Shown here: piece after piece, positions 33,462-43,011 of the stretch
How the letters are laid out: each line of letters opens with the position of its first letter
How positions within the stretch are numbered: the first letter of the stretch is position 1
Source: UBA1189 sp045594245
GTDB taxonomy: Bacteria > Bacteroidota > Bacteroidia > Bacteroidales > Bacteroidaceae
Assembly: GCA_045594245.1 (NCBI GenBank)
Contig: JAZNYG010000039.1
Span: forward strand, 1-43,619
DNA length: 43,619 nt
Direction: 5' to 3'
Translations under genes and position numbers: made by a program
Notes under the pieces: generated by a model
The model's database searches: none
Told to the model about the DNA's origin: nothing
What the model saw: the letters and a program-made list of their open reading frames with translations, nothing else

Positions 33462-35012
33462 TTATTTATATTCGTTAAGTAGATGAGTGGGGCATAGTTC
33501 TATATAGTCCATCATGAATTGGCTCTTTCCGTCATCTGCCGGGTTCACATTCTTGAAGCGCAGATAATGGTCTGTCTTACCATCAGTGGTGAAGGTGGTG
33601 ATGATGCGGCGTAGGCAGCCTGAACTGCTTCGTTGGGTCTGTCGTTGGCCGCCTGAGTTGATGTAGCAATAGTCTAATCCCTTTCTGTATCCATTGACAA
33701 AAAGTAAACTGTCGTTCTGGGCAATAGCCTCCGGGGTCTCCAAATAATCATCGCTGACCCAACCAATTTCGGGATAATTGGCAAGTAATCTAAGGTCAAC
33801 CGTATCACACAATTCTCCATCAAGGTAGAAAGCACTAATGGTACGTTTTGTATTTGTTGAATATCCCATATTGAGTTCATAGGTGCCAGCTGGCACAGGA
33901 GGCAGCTTGATGGCAAAGTCGAATGCGCCAAGTACTAAGAATTCATCCGTTTGCAGATTGGCCCAGGACCAGTTGAACAAGTAAAACAATCGAGTGCTTG
34001 CATCGTATACTTTGATGTTTTTGAGCGCATTGTGAGGTATGAGAATCTCTCCAGAGTTCTGCATACTGGGGTATGGGTTATTGATGCGCATGTCATTGTT
34101 GAAAAACTCAGGTGACATGGTAGAGTTGTTGATGATGATTTGCTCGTCAAGCACTACCTCTTGGGTTTGCTTGTCGTAGGCAATAATGTCGTTGATGTAA
34201 TGGTAGTAACCATTCACTGCTACTCCTTGGAAGTTATAATTTGAGGCGTTGACAATTTCAGCACCCTCTACAAAAACATCTCGAACAGGCAGGGTGCGCA
34301 ATCCACGACGATTGATAAACACTGTTTCCTGGCCAGACAGCCAAGGCGAAGAGCACTTCATCAATGAATGGGGCATCATGGTCTCGTACCAGTCGGCTAT
34401 ATCAATCTTATTACGGTTGTATTTCTCTTTTACTGCACCGGATCGGTCGTTACTGATACCTGTAGCTGTCAAGTTTGACTTTGTGGCTCTCCTATCAAGC
34501 AAGTGATATGACACGAAGCGATTGAGCGAGTTTCTGCGGTCGGTAGGGTCGGTAATGCCAGCATCTTTGGGATACACTTCATTGTATACGTTCGCTGCAT
34601 ACGCTTTCAGGTCTTCAATATTATGGATGCCGTGTGCGGCGTATACTGAGTCGGTCTCGGCAAATACCGTATAACCTTTCTTTATTGTGCTCAGGGCATA
34701 ACACAGATCACCATCATAGAGACCCAGATAAAATTTGTCCTTTTCGGACCAATAATCGTAATCAAACACCTCGAACAAGGAATCACTCATATGGGTGAGT
34801 TGCAACGCCTCGCAGAAGATGCTGATATTGGGGTCCTGCGCTATGATGGCGGGTAGCTTGTCGGCGTGACTAAGCTCGCCGTAGGTGATGCTATCAATAA
34901 GTTCGACAGGGATGTCGTTTTCGTACCAATGGCTGTTGATATGCAAGTATTCTTGGGCATTCGCATATAGTGCTGTACAGAAAACCATTATGGATAGTAT
35001 ATGCTTTTTCAT
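33462..35012 (-). CDS. exported fasciclin-like domain protein
   Basis: 516 aa, signal peptide HILSIMVFCTALYANAQ. Residues ~50-185 fit a fasciclin (FAS1-like) domain: LPAIIAQDPNISIFCEALQL, GYTVFAETDSVYAAHGIHNI (the TVFAPTDxA-type strand, here TVFAETDSV), and NSLNRFVSYHLLDR (the H1 box). The remaining two-thirds (~190-516) are beta-rich and unassigned, with WSWANLQTDEFLVLGAFDFA and a jellyroll-like end GKSQFMMDYIELCPTHL. FAS1 domains mediate adhesion. Start overlaps the stop of the tail protein by four bases (ATGA), so they are translationally coupled. Confidence 0.75.
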   Translation of the reverse strand: MKKHILSIMVFCTALYANAQEYLHINSHWYENDIPVELIDSITYGELSHADKLPAIIAQDPNISIFCEALQLTHMSDSLFEVFDYDYWSEKDKFYLGLYDGDLCYALSTIKKGYTVFAETDSVYAAHGIHNIEDLKAYAANVYNEVYPKDAGITDPTDRRNSLNRFVSYHLLDRRATKSNLTATGISNDRSGAVKEKYNRNKIDIADWYETMMPHSLMKCSSPWLSGQETVFINRRGLRTLPVRDVFVEGAEIVNASNYNFQGVAVNGYYHYINDIIAYDKQTQEVVLDEQIIINNSTMSPEFFNNDMRINNPYPSMQNSGEILIPHNALKNIKVYDASTRLFYLFNWSWANLQTDEFLVLGAFDFAIKLPPVPAGTYELNMGYSTNTKRTISAFYLDGELCDTVDLRLLANYPEIGWVSDDYLETPEAIAQNDSLLFVNGYRKGLDYCYINSGGQRQTQRSSSGCLRRIITTFTTDGKTDHYLRFKNVNPADDGKSQFMMDYIELCPTHLLNEYK

Positions 35013-35488
35013 CGTTTCAGCAGTTTAAAGGATTGTTTGTCATCAATATTCAAAATGTAGGTGCCTGGTGTCAAGTTGTCAAGCGACACGGAGAGGACAT
35101 TGCCATTCATAGAAGACTCTGTGATGACGTATCGCCCATCTAGTGTATAGAGCCGTACCTTATCGGCACCGCCGACACCATTGATCAGCACCTTTGACTG
35201 GTCGAGCATGGCTATACGGATGGTGTCTTCTGCTATGGGCGCCTCGATGCTTGTAGGGTCGTAAGGCTTGAAATAGAACTTGCGCACCTCTTCGTATGCG
35301 TAGCTTATCTCGCCAACCATCAAATTGTTGTCACAATGGACCACACGTGGTTTCTTCTGCAATGAGAGTTCCATCGTGGTTCCCGCTTTGGTCTCAATGA
35401 CAAGCGTGCTGTACTCGTTTTGTGCTTGCACCATCATAGTTGCTATGAAGGTGAGCATAATGAAAAATGTTTTTTTTCGCATAAGCAT
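35009..35488 (-). CDS. short exported protein with T9SS-like sorting tail
   Basis: 159 aa. Signal peptide FFIMLTFIATMMVQAQ; ~20-100 a small beta-rich region (YSTLVIETKAGTTMELSLQK), then a C-terminal sequence VRLYTLDGRYVITE ... DNLTPGTYILNI ... FKLLKR that follows the Por-secretion (type A) sorting-tail layout: a beta-strand, a turn with LxPGxYIL, and a final basic LLKR. The tail makes up nearly half of the protein. ATG codons at 35488 and 35482 are both possible; the first follows AAAGAGA. It is the promoter-proximal gene of the three-gene unit. Confidence 0.72.
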   Translation of the reverse strand: MLMRKKTFFIMLTFIATMMVQAQNEYSTLVIETKAGTTMELSLQKKPRVVHCDNNLMVGEISYAYEEVRKFYFKPYDPTSIEAPIAEDTIRIAMLDQSKVLINGVGGADKVRLYTLDGRYVITESSMNGNVLSVSLDNLTPGTYILNIDDKQSFKLLKR

Positions 35489-35631
35489 TCTCTTTAGTTA
35501 TGACTGACTTTCCCATAGCCTGTTCTGCCATGATGAATATTGAGGGCATAGGACTACTTCCTGCAATTAGTAATACTCTCTCTTTAAGGAACCTTTTTTA
35601 TTTAAGCTAAGTCACTCGGCGAAAGATTGAA

Positions 35632-35639
35632 CAAAGGTA
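35632..35639 (-). promoter_or_regulatory. -7 box for the fasciclin operon
   Basis: TACCTTTG on minus, a perfect TAnnTTTG. TTAC occurs 21 bases upstream instead of TTTG. Confidence 0.5.
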
Positions 35640-35798
35640 GAGAAAAATTGGGAATAATTAGTAATGGAACCGAATTTTTGTAAGACAGATTGTGCTTTGT
35701 CGTGATAATACAAATGACATATATGCTGTAGACAATAATTTGCAAGAAATAATCTGCGAAACATTGCAAAACTTGTGAGGATTTAGCAGAATTCTTTT

Positions 35799-35806
35799 TA
35801 ATTTTG
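35799..35806 (+). promoter_or_regulatory. -7 box of the 918-aa protein gene
   Basis: TAATTTTG followed by CAG, 26 bases upstream of the ATG. The extended TTTTGCAG is shared with the tRNA promoters of the window. Confidence 0.6.
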
Positions 35807-35832
35807 CAGTTTAATTTACAAGACTATAAGTA

Positions 35833-38589
35833 ATGAAGAAGATTTTCTACACTTTATTGGTGCTCTTTGTGGGCATTATTCAAACTGTTGATGCCCAGCA
35901 GGAGGCGTCAAGCATTATTGAATGGAACGGCAAGAACAAACGGCTGATGATGCGTGCCGACTCTCTTCTAACTTTTAGCTATAAAGCTACCGAGAATGGA
36001 ACGCTGTATATTTACTCTGACGATCAAAATGTATCGGACAATATGCACGTGAGCATTTGGGGAGGATGGTATCACGATGGCGCATACGATGCCGATTCTC
36101 CTCTGCAAGAGGCTGGTAGTTACGAGAATGGTGTAGGCATCTATGCATGGATTAAGGTGCTCGCTGGTGATGAGATACGCTTTACCCTCTCTACCCCCGA
36201 AGAAGCTGAGGGTATTATGGCCATATTTACGCTCAAGAGCCTGTTCTTTGGAGAAGATGTAAAGGGCGATTCGTGGGAGACTCCTATAGCCCTAGCACAA
36301 AACGCAAAAACAGCACTACCTGTATACCGTAATTATGACTCTGACTATTTGGCTGACCTGAGCTATGCCACCTTCTGCCGCTTTGTGGCACCGAGTGATG
36401 GTGTTGCCAGTATCTTCACTAGCCAGTATCTTATTTATTATATAGAAGAGGAATTATATGGCGGCATTGACATCCCGTTGCAGTATGCTACACAAGATAT
36501 GGCCACGGATGATCATGAGTTCGTTGTGAAGAAGGATAAGGCATACATCATTATTGTACCTAATAGCCGCCCCACTGAGGTTACTTTTAAGATGGTGAGT
36601 GACCGCTTGGGAGAAAATTGTAAGGCTCCTATTGAATTGATAGAGTTTCCTGCTGTACTTGATCTTGTGAAGGGGAACAATTTCTACCGTATAGACCTCG
36701 GAACTATCGGCGACAAGTATATTATGGAGTTGCAGACTGCTGTAGGATGGCAAGGTACCATCACCTACCTTGACAACTGCGACTATGAGACTGAGGAGTT
36801 GCTTCCTGCCGCTATTAACGGTGCTGCTAGCAGCTATATCTATAACCTTGATCCATTATATATGGGTAGTGAACTCATCATCAACTTCAACCTTGTCGAT
36901 GTGCCCAATGCAACTGATGCTGCAACAATTTCTTTGCGCGAACCTAGGGAGGGCGAGAGTTTTGATAAGGCTACAGCCATTAAAATTGGAAAAAATGTTT
37001 TCAACGGTGTTGCACGCGATTATTGGTTTGTATATACTTCTGATAAGGATGCTGAGATTTCCGTGTCTTCAACAGGAACCCTCAAGCACATGCTCTACTC
37101 GCGTGGTAGTGGCAACATCATCAACGAGTATAATGTATATCGTATTAGTGAGGGGCAGAAGCTCTATATGTGTGTGAATACCACGGCTGATGGCCCAGGT
37201 AGTATCACTCTCACCGAAAAGGCTGTTGCAGAGGGTGACTACTGTGACAATCCTATCCTGTTTGATTTGGGCGAGGACATTATTGTCAAGGACCGTGGTG
37301 ACAATGTCTCGAACTTCCGTCAGTTCGCTGCTGAGAAGTCAGGCTTTGCCATCCTAGAGACGACTTCTAAAAATGTTATTAACAATTATTGGAGTATCTA
37401 TTTCCGTGAGGATTGTGATAGTAAGACCATCAGTTATGTGCGTAGCGAGACCACTGACGCATCAGGTAATGTCGTTGCTCGTGCTTATAAGATTCCTGTA
37501 GCGGAAGGTAATAACTATCTTATCGAGATTATGGCATTTGCTAACAATGGGGCCGACGTGGTATTCACTACTCGGTTTGAAGAGGCGAACGAAGGAGGTG
37601 TCTGTGCTACAGCTATTGAGATCAATCAATTAGGTGATACCATTGCAATCAGCAATACGCCCGAGACAACAATATGGTACAAATATACAGCCGACAAGGG
37701 TGGCTTCTATACTACCTATGCAAAGATTGGACGTGGGTCGAACCTTAGAGTGAAGATAGGTGACTGTGATTCGGATGAAATAAATGCCTCGGACGATAGT
37801 CGATACAGCAATGCCTATATGGCAGGCTACAAGAAGAGCAAGGTGTATGTGGAGAAGGGGGAGACTTTCTATATAGGTATAACCATCAACGCAGATCCTG
37901 GCGATACCGATGGTACCAATTATTATATTGTTCCAACCTTTGCCGAATCACGCCCAGGCGAACGTTTTGCTGATGCTATCCAAGCCGAACCTGGTACGGA
38001 ATACACTTTAACAACTGGCATCAATGGCTATGATACTTGGTACACTTATACTTTGCCTGCAGGCACAGAGACCACCATTAACATCAGCAGTACGATGAAA
38101 AATTATAGCAGTCTCATGTTCTATGTTGATGAAAAGACCTCACTTTCGGCCTATAAGAAGGACTTTACGCAGACCAACATCTTTAATGAAGAGGAGGTGA
38201 TGATAGGAAAGAACTACGTTTTCCCAACTCTGGAGACTGACCGTACCATCTATATTAAGGCACCGATTGCAGCTATTGCAGAACCTGTGGTATGGAAAAT
38301 CGTAAAAGAAAACAATAATGAAGGTGAAGGACTTGACGATATAAAGGGATGTCTTGTTGCTACTGTTTATCCTAATCCTACTGATGGACTCTTTTATGTT
38401 AATGTTCCTACTGTAGTTGGAGATGCAACTATGGTCGTGGTAACTCTATCGGGAGCAACTGTTTGTACTGCTCGTCTGTCACAAGGGCTTAATGCTATCG
38501 ATCTTCGTGGTCAGCTTTCCTCTGGTATCTATATGGTGACAATTAACAGTGAAAGACAGGTTGTCGCAAATAAACTAATAGTACGATAG
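35833..38589 (+). CDS. large T9SS-exported surface protein with repeated beta domains
   Basis: 918 aa. Signal peptide KIFYTLLVLFVGIIQTVDAQ. Five to six repeats of about 120 residues recall pre-peptidase C-terminal (PPC-like) domains: each opens with a helix-like (E/G)S(F/W)xxAxxI(K/A/E) segment (GESFDKATAIKIGKNVF, GERFADAIQAEPGTEYTL) followed by (D/T)xWYxYT (TIWYKYTADKGGFYT, YDTWYTYTLPAGTETTI, YWFVYTSDKDAEI). The last ~80 residues form a type A sorting tail: VYPNPTDGLFYVNV ... GATVCTARLSQGLN ... LSSGIYMVTI ... NKLIVR. No protease or lectin motif was seen. It is divergent from the fasciclin operon and convergent with the M60 gene. Confidence 0.85.
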   Translation: MKKIFYTLLVLFVGIIQTVDAQQEASSIIEWNGKNKRLMMRADSLLTFSYKATENGTLYIYSDDQNVSDNMHVSIWGGWYHDGAYDADSPLQEAGSYENGVGIYAWIKVLAGDEIRFTLSTPEEAEGIMAIFTLKSLFFGEDVKGDSWETPIALAQNAKTALPVYRNYDSDYLADLSYATFCRFVAPSDGVASIFTSQYLIYYIEEELYGGIDIPLQYATQDMATDDHEFVVKKDKAYIIIVPNSRPTEVTFKMVSDRLGENCKAPIELIEFPAVLDLVKGNNFYRIDLGTIGDKYIMELQTAVGWQGTITYLDNCDYETEELLPAAINGAASSYIYNLDPLYMGSELIINFNLVDVPNATDAATISLREPREGESFDKATAIKIGKNVFNGVARDYWFVYTSDKDAEISVSSTGTLKHMLYSRGSGNIINEYNVYRISEGQKLYMCVNTTADGPGSITLTEKAVAEGDYCDNPILFDLGEDIIVKDRGDNVSNFRQFAAEKSGFAILETTSKNVINNYWSIYFREDCDSKTISYVRSETTDASGNVVARAYKIPVAEGNNYLIEIMAFANNGADVVFTTRFEEANEGGVCATAIEINQLGDTIAISNTPETTIWYKYTADKGGFYTTYAKIGRGSNLRVKIGDCDSDEINASDDSRYSNAYMAGYKKSKVYVEKGETFYIGITINADPGDTDGTNYYIVPTFAESRPGERFADAIQAEPGTEYTLTTGINGYDTWYTYTLPAGTETTINISSTMKNYSSLMFYVDEKTSLSAYKKDFTQTNIFNEEEVMIGKNYVFPTLETDRTIYIKAPIAAIAEPVVWKIVKENNNEGEGLDDIKGCLVATVYPNPTDGLFYVNVPTVVGDATMVVVTLSGATVCTARLSQGLNAIDLRGQLSSGIYMVTINSERQVVANKLIVR

Positions 38590-38780
38590 ACTTTCTTTTA
38601 TGTTTGTACTGTTGTTCCTAGGGACTGTGATTATATGCTAAGTAGTGACTTCAATTTTTATATATTGGCACTCTTTTAGATGTGGCAATAATTATTTCTA
38701 GGGAAATAGGCCTTTTAAGAATCAGTTCTGGTTTTGATCGGGAGTGAGGAGGATAAGCTGCTCGGAGTTTTGCGCAAAAG

Positions 38781-38811
38781 AAAAGAGCCTGGAATATTGC
38801 CAGACTCTTTT
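38781..38811. terminator. bidirectional terminator between convergent genes
   Basis: AAAAGAG-C-CTGG (38781-38792) pairs with CCAG-A-CTCTTTT (38800-38811). A-runs and T-runs flank the stem on both strands. It separates the 918-aa gene (ends 38589) from the M60 gene (ends 38849). Confidence 0.82.
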
Positions 38812-38848
38812 TCTTTATAGAATAGAGTAAGTTAATAGAATAGATAAA

Positions 38849-41800
38849 TTATTTTATTATAACCTTACGTCCCTTGAAGATATAAATACCTGATGTGGGA
38901 TTCTCTATCTGGCGACCTAAAAGGTCATAATAAATACCGTCATTCGGAACAGAGATTGCAGGAGCAATATCCGTTGTATCGAACTTGCCTATCGGAACGA
39001 ATTTCCACATAGCAGCCGTCTTAGTAAACTGTGCATAGCCATTGGCTGTAGACTGCACGTTCCACAAGCCAGACGCTGTTCCTATGGTAAGGCCATACGC
39101 CTCCTCAGCAATCGCAACGGTATAAGCATCGGGATCCACTGTTCCGTTCACATAAAGATATTTGCCGCTGACACCTACGGCCTTCGCTGTTTGCCAATTA
39201 TAGATGTAGTATTGTCCCTCGGTTTCACCTGGACGCAGGTAGAACCAGAAGTTACGGTCAGTGGCATCGGCGAGCTCGCCTGTACGAATGGCGCCATTAT
39301 AGCGTCCTGCACCCTCAAAATGATAGGCATAGGCTTCTGTATCGAGACATTGGAGATAATAGCACATCACTTCGCTGCCTTCAGAGGCTTCCGGTAGTGA
39401 GAGCGCCTTTTGATAAGAGGTCTTCACCTGATTGTGAGCCGACTCAAGGGCGACAAAATATGCCTCCAAGTAGTTTTTCCCAGATTCCAGAGCTTGCACC
39501 GCCTCATCATAAGCGGCCAGCAATGCCGCCACATAAGCCGGCAAGTTGGCATCAAGCACGATAACATCGTCATAAAGTTGCAATTCCGGTTCTCTCGCTG
39601 CAACAAGTTCGCCTAACGTAATATCCACCCATGCCATCAACTGCTCCAACATAGCCTTCATTGACGCAGTATGGTTATCCACCACGGCAGCCAATGTCCA
39701 CTGCGACATGGATGACTTATCCGATGAAGCAATCACATTCTTACCTGCATCACAAGAGAGGAAACAGTCAGGATTAGACACACTCTGAAGAAGGAAACGG
39801 GCAGGTTCCACTTCAACAAAGATAAATGGAAGCGCGGTCTCGGCAGTAGCAGCTGTAGCCTTGACACGAGCACCCTCTGCAGCCACTGACACATATAGCT
39901 GCGATTCAACATTCTGCATATAATACTGTCCATCCTCTTCGCCAGGAACAAACATCCATTGCTTTCTCGCGTTACCTGCGGGAGCAGCAAACGTTACTTT
40001 AAGACCTGCAGTGGAGTATTCTAAAGAGGTGTTTTTATAGCCAACTGCACCTAATGCATAATAGTTTTCGGTATAGAGCGGCACCTTGGCCTCGCTATTG
40101 GCCTGCATGTCGGCTATAGCCTGATTGAGCAGTGCCAGCCACTCGCCGTATGTGTGTACCGAGGTATCGGCATTATCGACAACGGCCTGTATCTCGGCCA
40201 CAAGGCTTTGGAAACCGGCCAAGTATTCCGGCTTATAATACCCCACATACGTCCCGGTATCATCTGTCAGCGCGAGCATGCTCTTGGCCTCGGTCAGGGC
40301 CTTGCGCAAAAACGTCAGTTCCATATCGCCGGCCTCCTCATAGATTTTCACACGCGTGCCATCATATCCTACAGCCATAATATAGGCCGAGGTTGTATTC
40401 ATATCTTCGGTTTTAGGATAGAGTACCTGAGTATAGGTATGACTGTCATTGCTGCCCAGGCCATACATGGTGATACGCAGGAGCTCGCCTAGGACGTTGT
40501 AGGTCTCGAAGGCTACAGCGCTCTTCACCACATTGTGCTGCACGGTCACCTTGTTGCCGCTGAGCTTGCAGCCCTGCCCCATTACCTCGGGAGTCTCCAG
40601 CTTGAGGTTATCACGGTAGATGTGGTAGTTATGTCCGTTGATATAGTTGATTTCCTCGGTGAAAGCAGGGTAGCCCTGCTCCTTGACGTATGCCCTGAGT
40701 GCAGCAATCATCTCTTCGGTGATAATATTCCATCCTGCGCCATAATCCTCAATGTAGGCGTGGATGGGACGGAGCATGCCGGCCTTCTCGAAGAAGGGGA
40801 GGAGATCAATCCTTGCACTGTCGCAGGCGAGCTTCATCCAGTTGACCTGCTGCTTGCCATTGGTATTGTATGCGGTGCCATAGTCCGGTGTGGTACGGAT
40901 ACCCTCGATGACCATGGGGATGATGTCGGGGCACTTGCCAGCCAATGTTCCCCAGAGGTTGAGCTGCCAGAAGGGTACAAGCTTGACGAAGTGATCGTAG
41001 TTACGCGAAGTGGTGGTCACCGTACCTATACTCTTGCCATCGGCATCGATAGCCGCTACCGTCTTTGTTGCCGGTGTTGTTCCATGATAGTCGGGGCCGT
41101 CTTGCAGCTGCCATGCCACTCCCTTGCGGATAGCCTCCTCAAAGTAGGTCTGCATACGTCCGCCACGCATACCAGCGTACTCATCGATGCCGCTGGTCTC
41201 ATCCTCGAGGCGGAGAGAAGCCGGCTTGCCTTCTGCATTGCGGTTGCCCGTAAAGTGGAACTGCGCCCATGAGGCGTAGATATTGTTGGTGGTTTCGCCA
41301 CAACCCGACCACTTGAAGCCAGGTGTCACCTGATTATTGTGCCCCCATTCGTGGCCTACACCCCAAAAATCAAATTTGGCAGCATCAGGGCACATGATTC
41401 CGCCCAAACTGTTATAATGGCAATAGGCACCTTCGCCCCCTGCCGCCATAAATCCATAGTTTGTAGCGTAAAAAAGTTGCCTATTCTTTACTTGACGGCC
41501 ATACCTACTCAGTCCCATAATATCACGTTCAGCCCATTGCACCTGTTGATAAAGTGTCATGGTGGAATCCACATTGTCGGGGCAGTATTTCAGCCATGCC
41601 GAAACAGGATAAGCCAACTGGGCATGCTCCGAGCGAGTAATCAAAATAGAATGATCGTTTGTTGAACGTCCCTTGAGCAATGTCTTCCAATCCTCATTGG
41701 TCATTGTGGCTTGATCCCAATAACCTTGCACAGGTGCATTAATAAAATGAACTTTCACGTTGGGGGCTTGTCTAAACTCATCGGTATAGTAGTCGACAAA

Positions 41801-42697
41801 GACATTACCCTCGGAAGTGGCTGTGATGAAGTTCATGCCATTGCGCAACGAGTAGGAGCTGCCATCCTCATTGACATACCAGTTTCTTATTTTCAATCCC
41901 ACGGGATAGCCAGCAATACCGCTCACCATGACGATACACGACTCCCCCGCCTTCAGATACACTCCCGTAGGATTCTCATAGTTATTATACAGGCTGCTGA
42001 TCTTAAAGGTGTTTCTCACCGTGGCCGGTGTCATGTAGGCCTCGTACTCACCTACACGGAACTTCCTGTATCCCTCGGCATCGGCAAGCAGGTTATCCAC
42101 CAAAGCCTTCACATCGGCATCTACGATGCCCTCACTGCCGGTCACTCCGGGCTTGAGCTGTGTAAAGAGTCCATCGGTAAAGTACGGGGCAAAGGCTTCG
42201 GACTTGCTGTCGTCAATGGCATAGGGTGTAATCTCTGCTGCCGAAGCGAAGCCATTGGCACCGGACTTGATAGTAAAGCGCACCTTGCCACACTCGACAC
42301 CGCCATCGGCCAGATAAAAATCATATACAACGCCGGCACCATTGAGGTAATATGTCCCGACATCCACGAAGTTGCTTCCCGTGGTGGTAGGACAGTAGGC
42401 CACCGTCACCTCATTCCAGTTTCCATTGTTATTACCGTCCTGGCGAGGAGTGTATCGCACATAGTCGACATGCGCGGACTCGGCAAATGCCATCGTAAAG
42501 GTCACGGGAAACTTCGTCGGGTTGTTTCCCCATGTGCTGTGCCAGATTGTGGAGGCATTGCCGTCAGCAGCCAATGCAGCCTCATTGCCCGGCTGTGCAC
42601 TGCTGGCCACCACACTATTGATTGCCACTTGGGCATCCTGGGCAGAAAGGCCCCAAGCCACGACCAAACACAAGAAAAGATTTACAAATCGCTTCAT
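38849..42697 (-). CDS. secreted M60-like (enhancin-type) metallopeptidase, T9SS cargo
   Basis: 1282 aa. Signal peptide (NLFLCLVVAWGLSAQ). Residues ~25-160 form an F5/8-type discoidin-like domain (WHSTWGNNPTKFPVTFTMAF, VDYVRYTPRQDGN). The M60 region spans ~200-720, with H449-E-W-G-H453 followed by E468 (GCGETTNNIY), i.e. HExxH-14-E of gluzincins. Then come helical and beta-trefoil-like segments (QWMFVPGEEDGQYYMQNVES, PARFLLQSVSNPDCFL, FWFYLRPGETEGQYYIYNWQ), with a FIVAR-like helical repeat between, and a C-terminal tail YYDLLGRQIENPTSGIYIFK ... KVIIK typical of T9SS cargo. M60 enzymes of gut Bacteroidetes cleave mucin-type O-glycoproteins. Upstream is a clear promoter. Confidence 0.92.
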   Translation of the reverse strand: MKRFVNLFLCLVVAWGLSAQDAQVAINSVVASSAQPGNEAALAADGNASTIWHSTWGNNPTKFPVTFTMAFAESAHVDYVRYTPRQDGNNNGNWNEVTVAYCPTTTGSNFVDVGTYYLNGAGVVYDFYLADGGVECGKVRFTIKSGANGFASAAEITPYAIDDSKSEAFAPYFTDGLFTQLKPGVTGSEGIVDADVKALVDNLLADAEGYRKFRVGEYEAYMTPATVRNTFKISSLYNNYENPTGVYLKAGESCIVMVSGIAGYPVGLKIRNWYVNEDGSSYSLRNGMNFITATSEGNVFVDYYTDEFRQAPNVKVHFINAPVQGYWDQATMTNEDWKTLLKGRSTNDHSILITRSEHAQLAYPVSAWLKYCPDNVDSTMTLYQQVQWAERDIMGLSRYGRQVKNRQLFYATNYGFMAAGGEGAYCHYNSLGGIMCPDAAKFDFWGVGHEWGHNNQVTPGFKWSGCGETTNNIYASWAQFHFTGNRNAEGKPASLRLEDETSGIDEYAGMRGGRMQTYFEEAIRKGVAWQLQDGPDYHGTTPATKTVAAIDADGKSIGTVTTTSRNYDHFVKLVPFWQLNLWGTLAGKCPDIIPMVIEGIRTTPDYGTAYNTNGKQQVNWMKLACDSARIDLLPFFEKAGMLRPIHAYIEDYGAGWNIITEEMIAALRAYVKEQGYPAFTEEINYINGHNYHIYRDNLKLETPEVMGQGCKLSGNKVTVQHNVVKSAVAFETYNVLGELLRITMYGLGSNDSHTYTQVLYPKTEDMNTTSAYIMAVGYDGTRVKIYEEAGDMELTFLRKALTEAKSMLALTDDTGTYVGYYKPEYLAGFQSLVAEIQAVVDNADTSVHTYGEWLALLNQAIADMQANSEAKVPLYTENYYALGAVGYKNTSLEYSTAGLKVTFAAPAGNARKQWMFVPGEEDGQYYMQNVESQLYVSVAAEGARVKATAATAETALPFIFVEVEPARFLLQSVSNPDCFLSCDAGKNVIASSDKSSMSQWTLAAVVDNHTASMKAMLEQLMAWVDITLGELVAAREPELQLYDDVIVLDANLPAYVAALLAAYDEAVQALESGKNYLEAYFVALESAHNQVKTSYQKALSLPEASEGSEVMCYYLQCLDTEAYAYHFEGAGRYNGAIRTGELADATDRNFWFYLRPGETEGQYYIYNWQTAKAVGVSGKYLYVNGTVDPDAYTVAIAEEAYGLTIGTASGLWNVQSTANGYAQFTKTAAMWKFVPIGKFDTTDIAPAISVPNDGIYYDLLGRQIENPTSGIYIFKGRKVIIK

Positions 42698-42717
42698 ATT
42701 GATTACATATTGATTAC
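42696..42717. repeat. 11-bp tandem duplication at the M60 start codon
   Basis: ATATTGATTAC occurs twice head to tail (42696-42706, 42707-42717). On minus the first copy creates ATG-TAA directly upstream of the real ATG. Confidence 0.85.
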
Positions 42718-42734
42718 AACACTATTTCAAAGCA

Positions 42735-42766
42735 CAAAGATAGTTATTATCTCTGGAAAAATCTAA
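42735..42766 (-). promoter_or_regulatory. M60 promoter
   Basis: TTAG (42763-42766), 20 bases, TATCTTTG (42735-42742) on minus. The predicted start near 42728 leaves a 31-base leader. Confidence 0.68.
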
Positions 42767-42983
42767 CGAATGAGGGGAAATAATGATGGCGGCACTGGTG
42801 TTCAATGACTTATGAGAACTTATGATGAAAGCCTCTCCAATGCAAAAGTGCAAGGAAATGAAAGGTAATGAGGACGAACGGTTTTCAAATCATTACCCGA
42901 TAACGAGGTAAGTTTATAGGTCGTTGGAGTTTATTTCTACTCTCTGCCATATTCTGCATAACAATGTACAACTCGCTGATAAC

Positions 42984-42991
42984 TAATTTTG
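42984..42991 (+). promoter_or_regulatory. -7 box of the integrase gene
   Basis: TAATTTTG, 20 bases upstream of the ATG at 43012; no -33 was found. Confidence 0.5.
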
Positions 42992-43011
42992 TAACCAAAA
43001 AGAATTGGATT

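Larger units (their letters stand above)
35489..35832. other. intergenic region between divergent exported-protein genes
   Basis: 344 bases without an ORF. They hold a -7 box for the minus-strand operon (35632-35639) and one for the plus-strand gene (35799-35806). The leader of the minus operon would be about 137 bases. No riboswitch motif or repeat was recognised. Confidence 0.6.
42698..43011. other. non-coding region between M60 and the integrase
   Basis: 314 bases. It contains the M60 promoter (42735-42766), an ACTTATGA direct repeat with 10-base period (42808-42815, 42818-42825), an inverted pair GGTAATGA/TCATTACC (42864-42871, 42890-42897) and the integrase -7 box (42984-42991). No attachment-site core could be confirmed because the other element end is outside the window. 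Confidence 0.6.

Noticed and set aside
41711..42766. A 351-codon open frame antisense to the M60 gene
   Set aside because: Shadow of a clearly recognisable M60 protein with a full signal peptide and metal site; no promoter for the plus strand was found.
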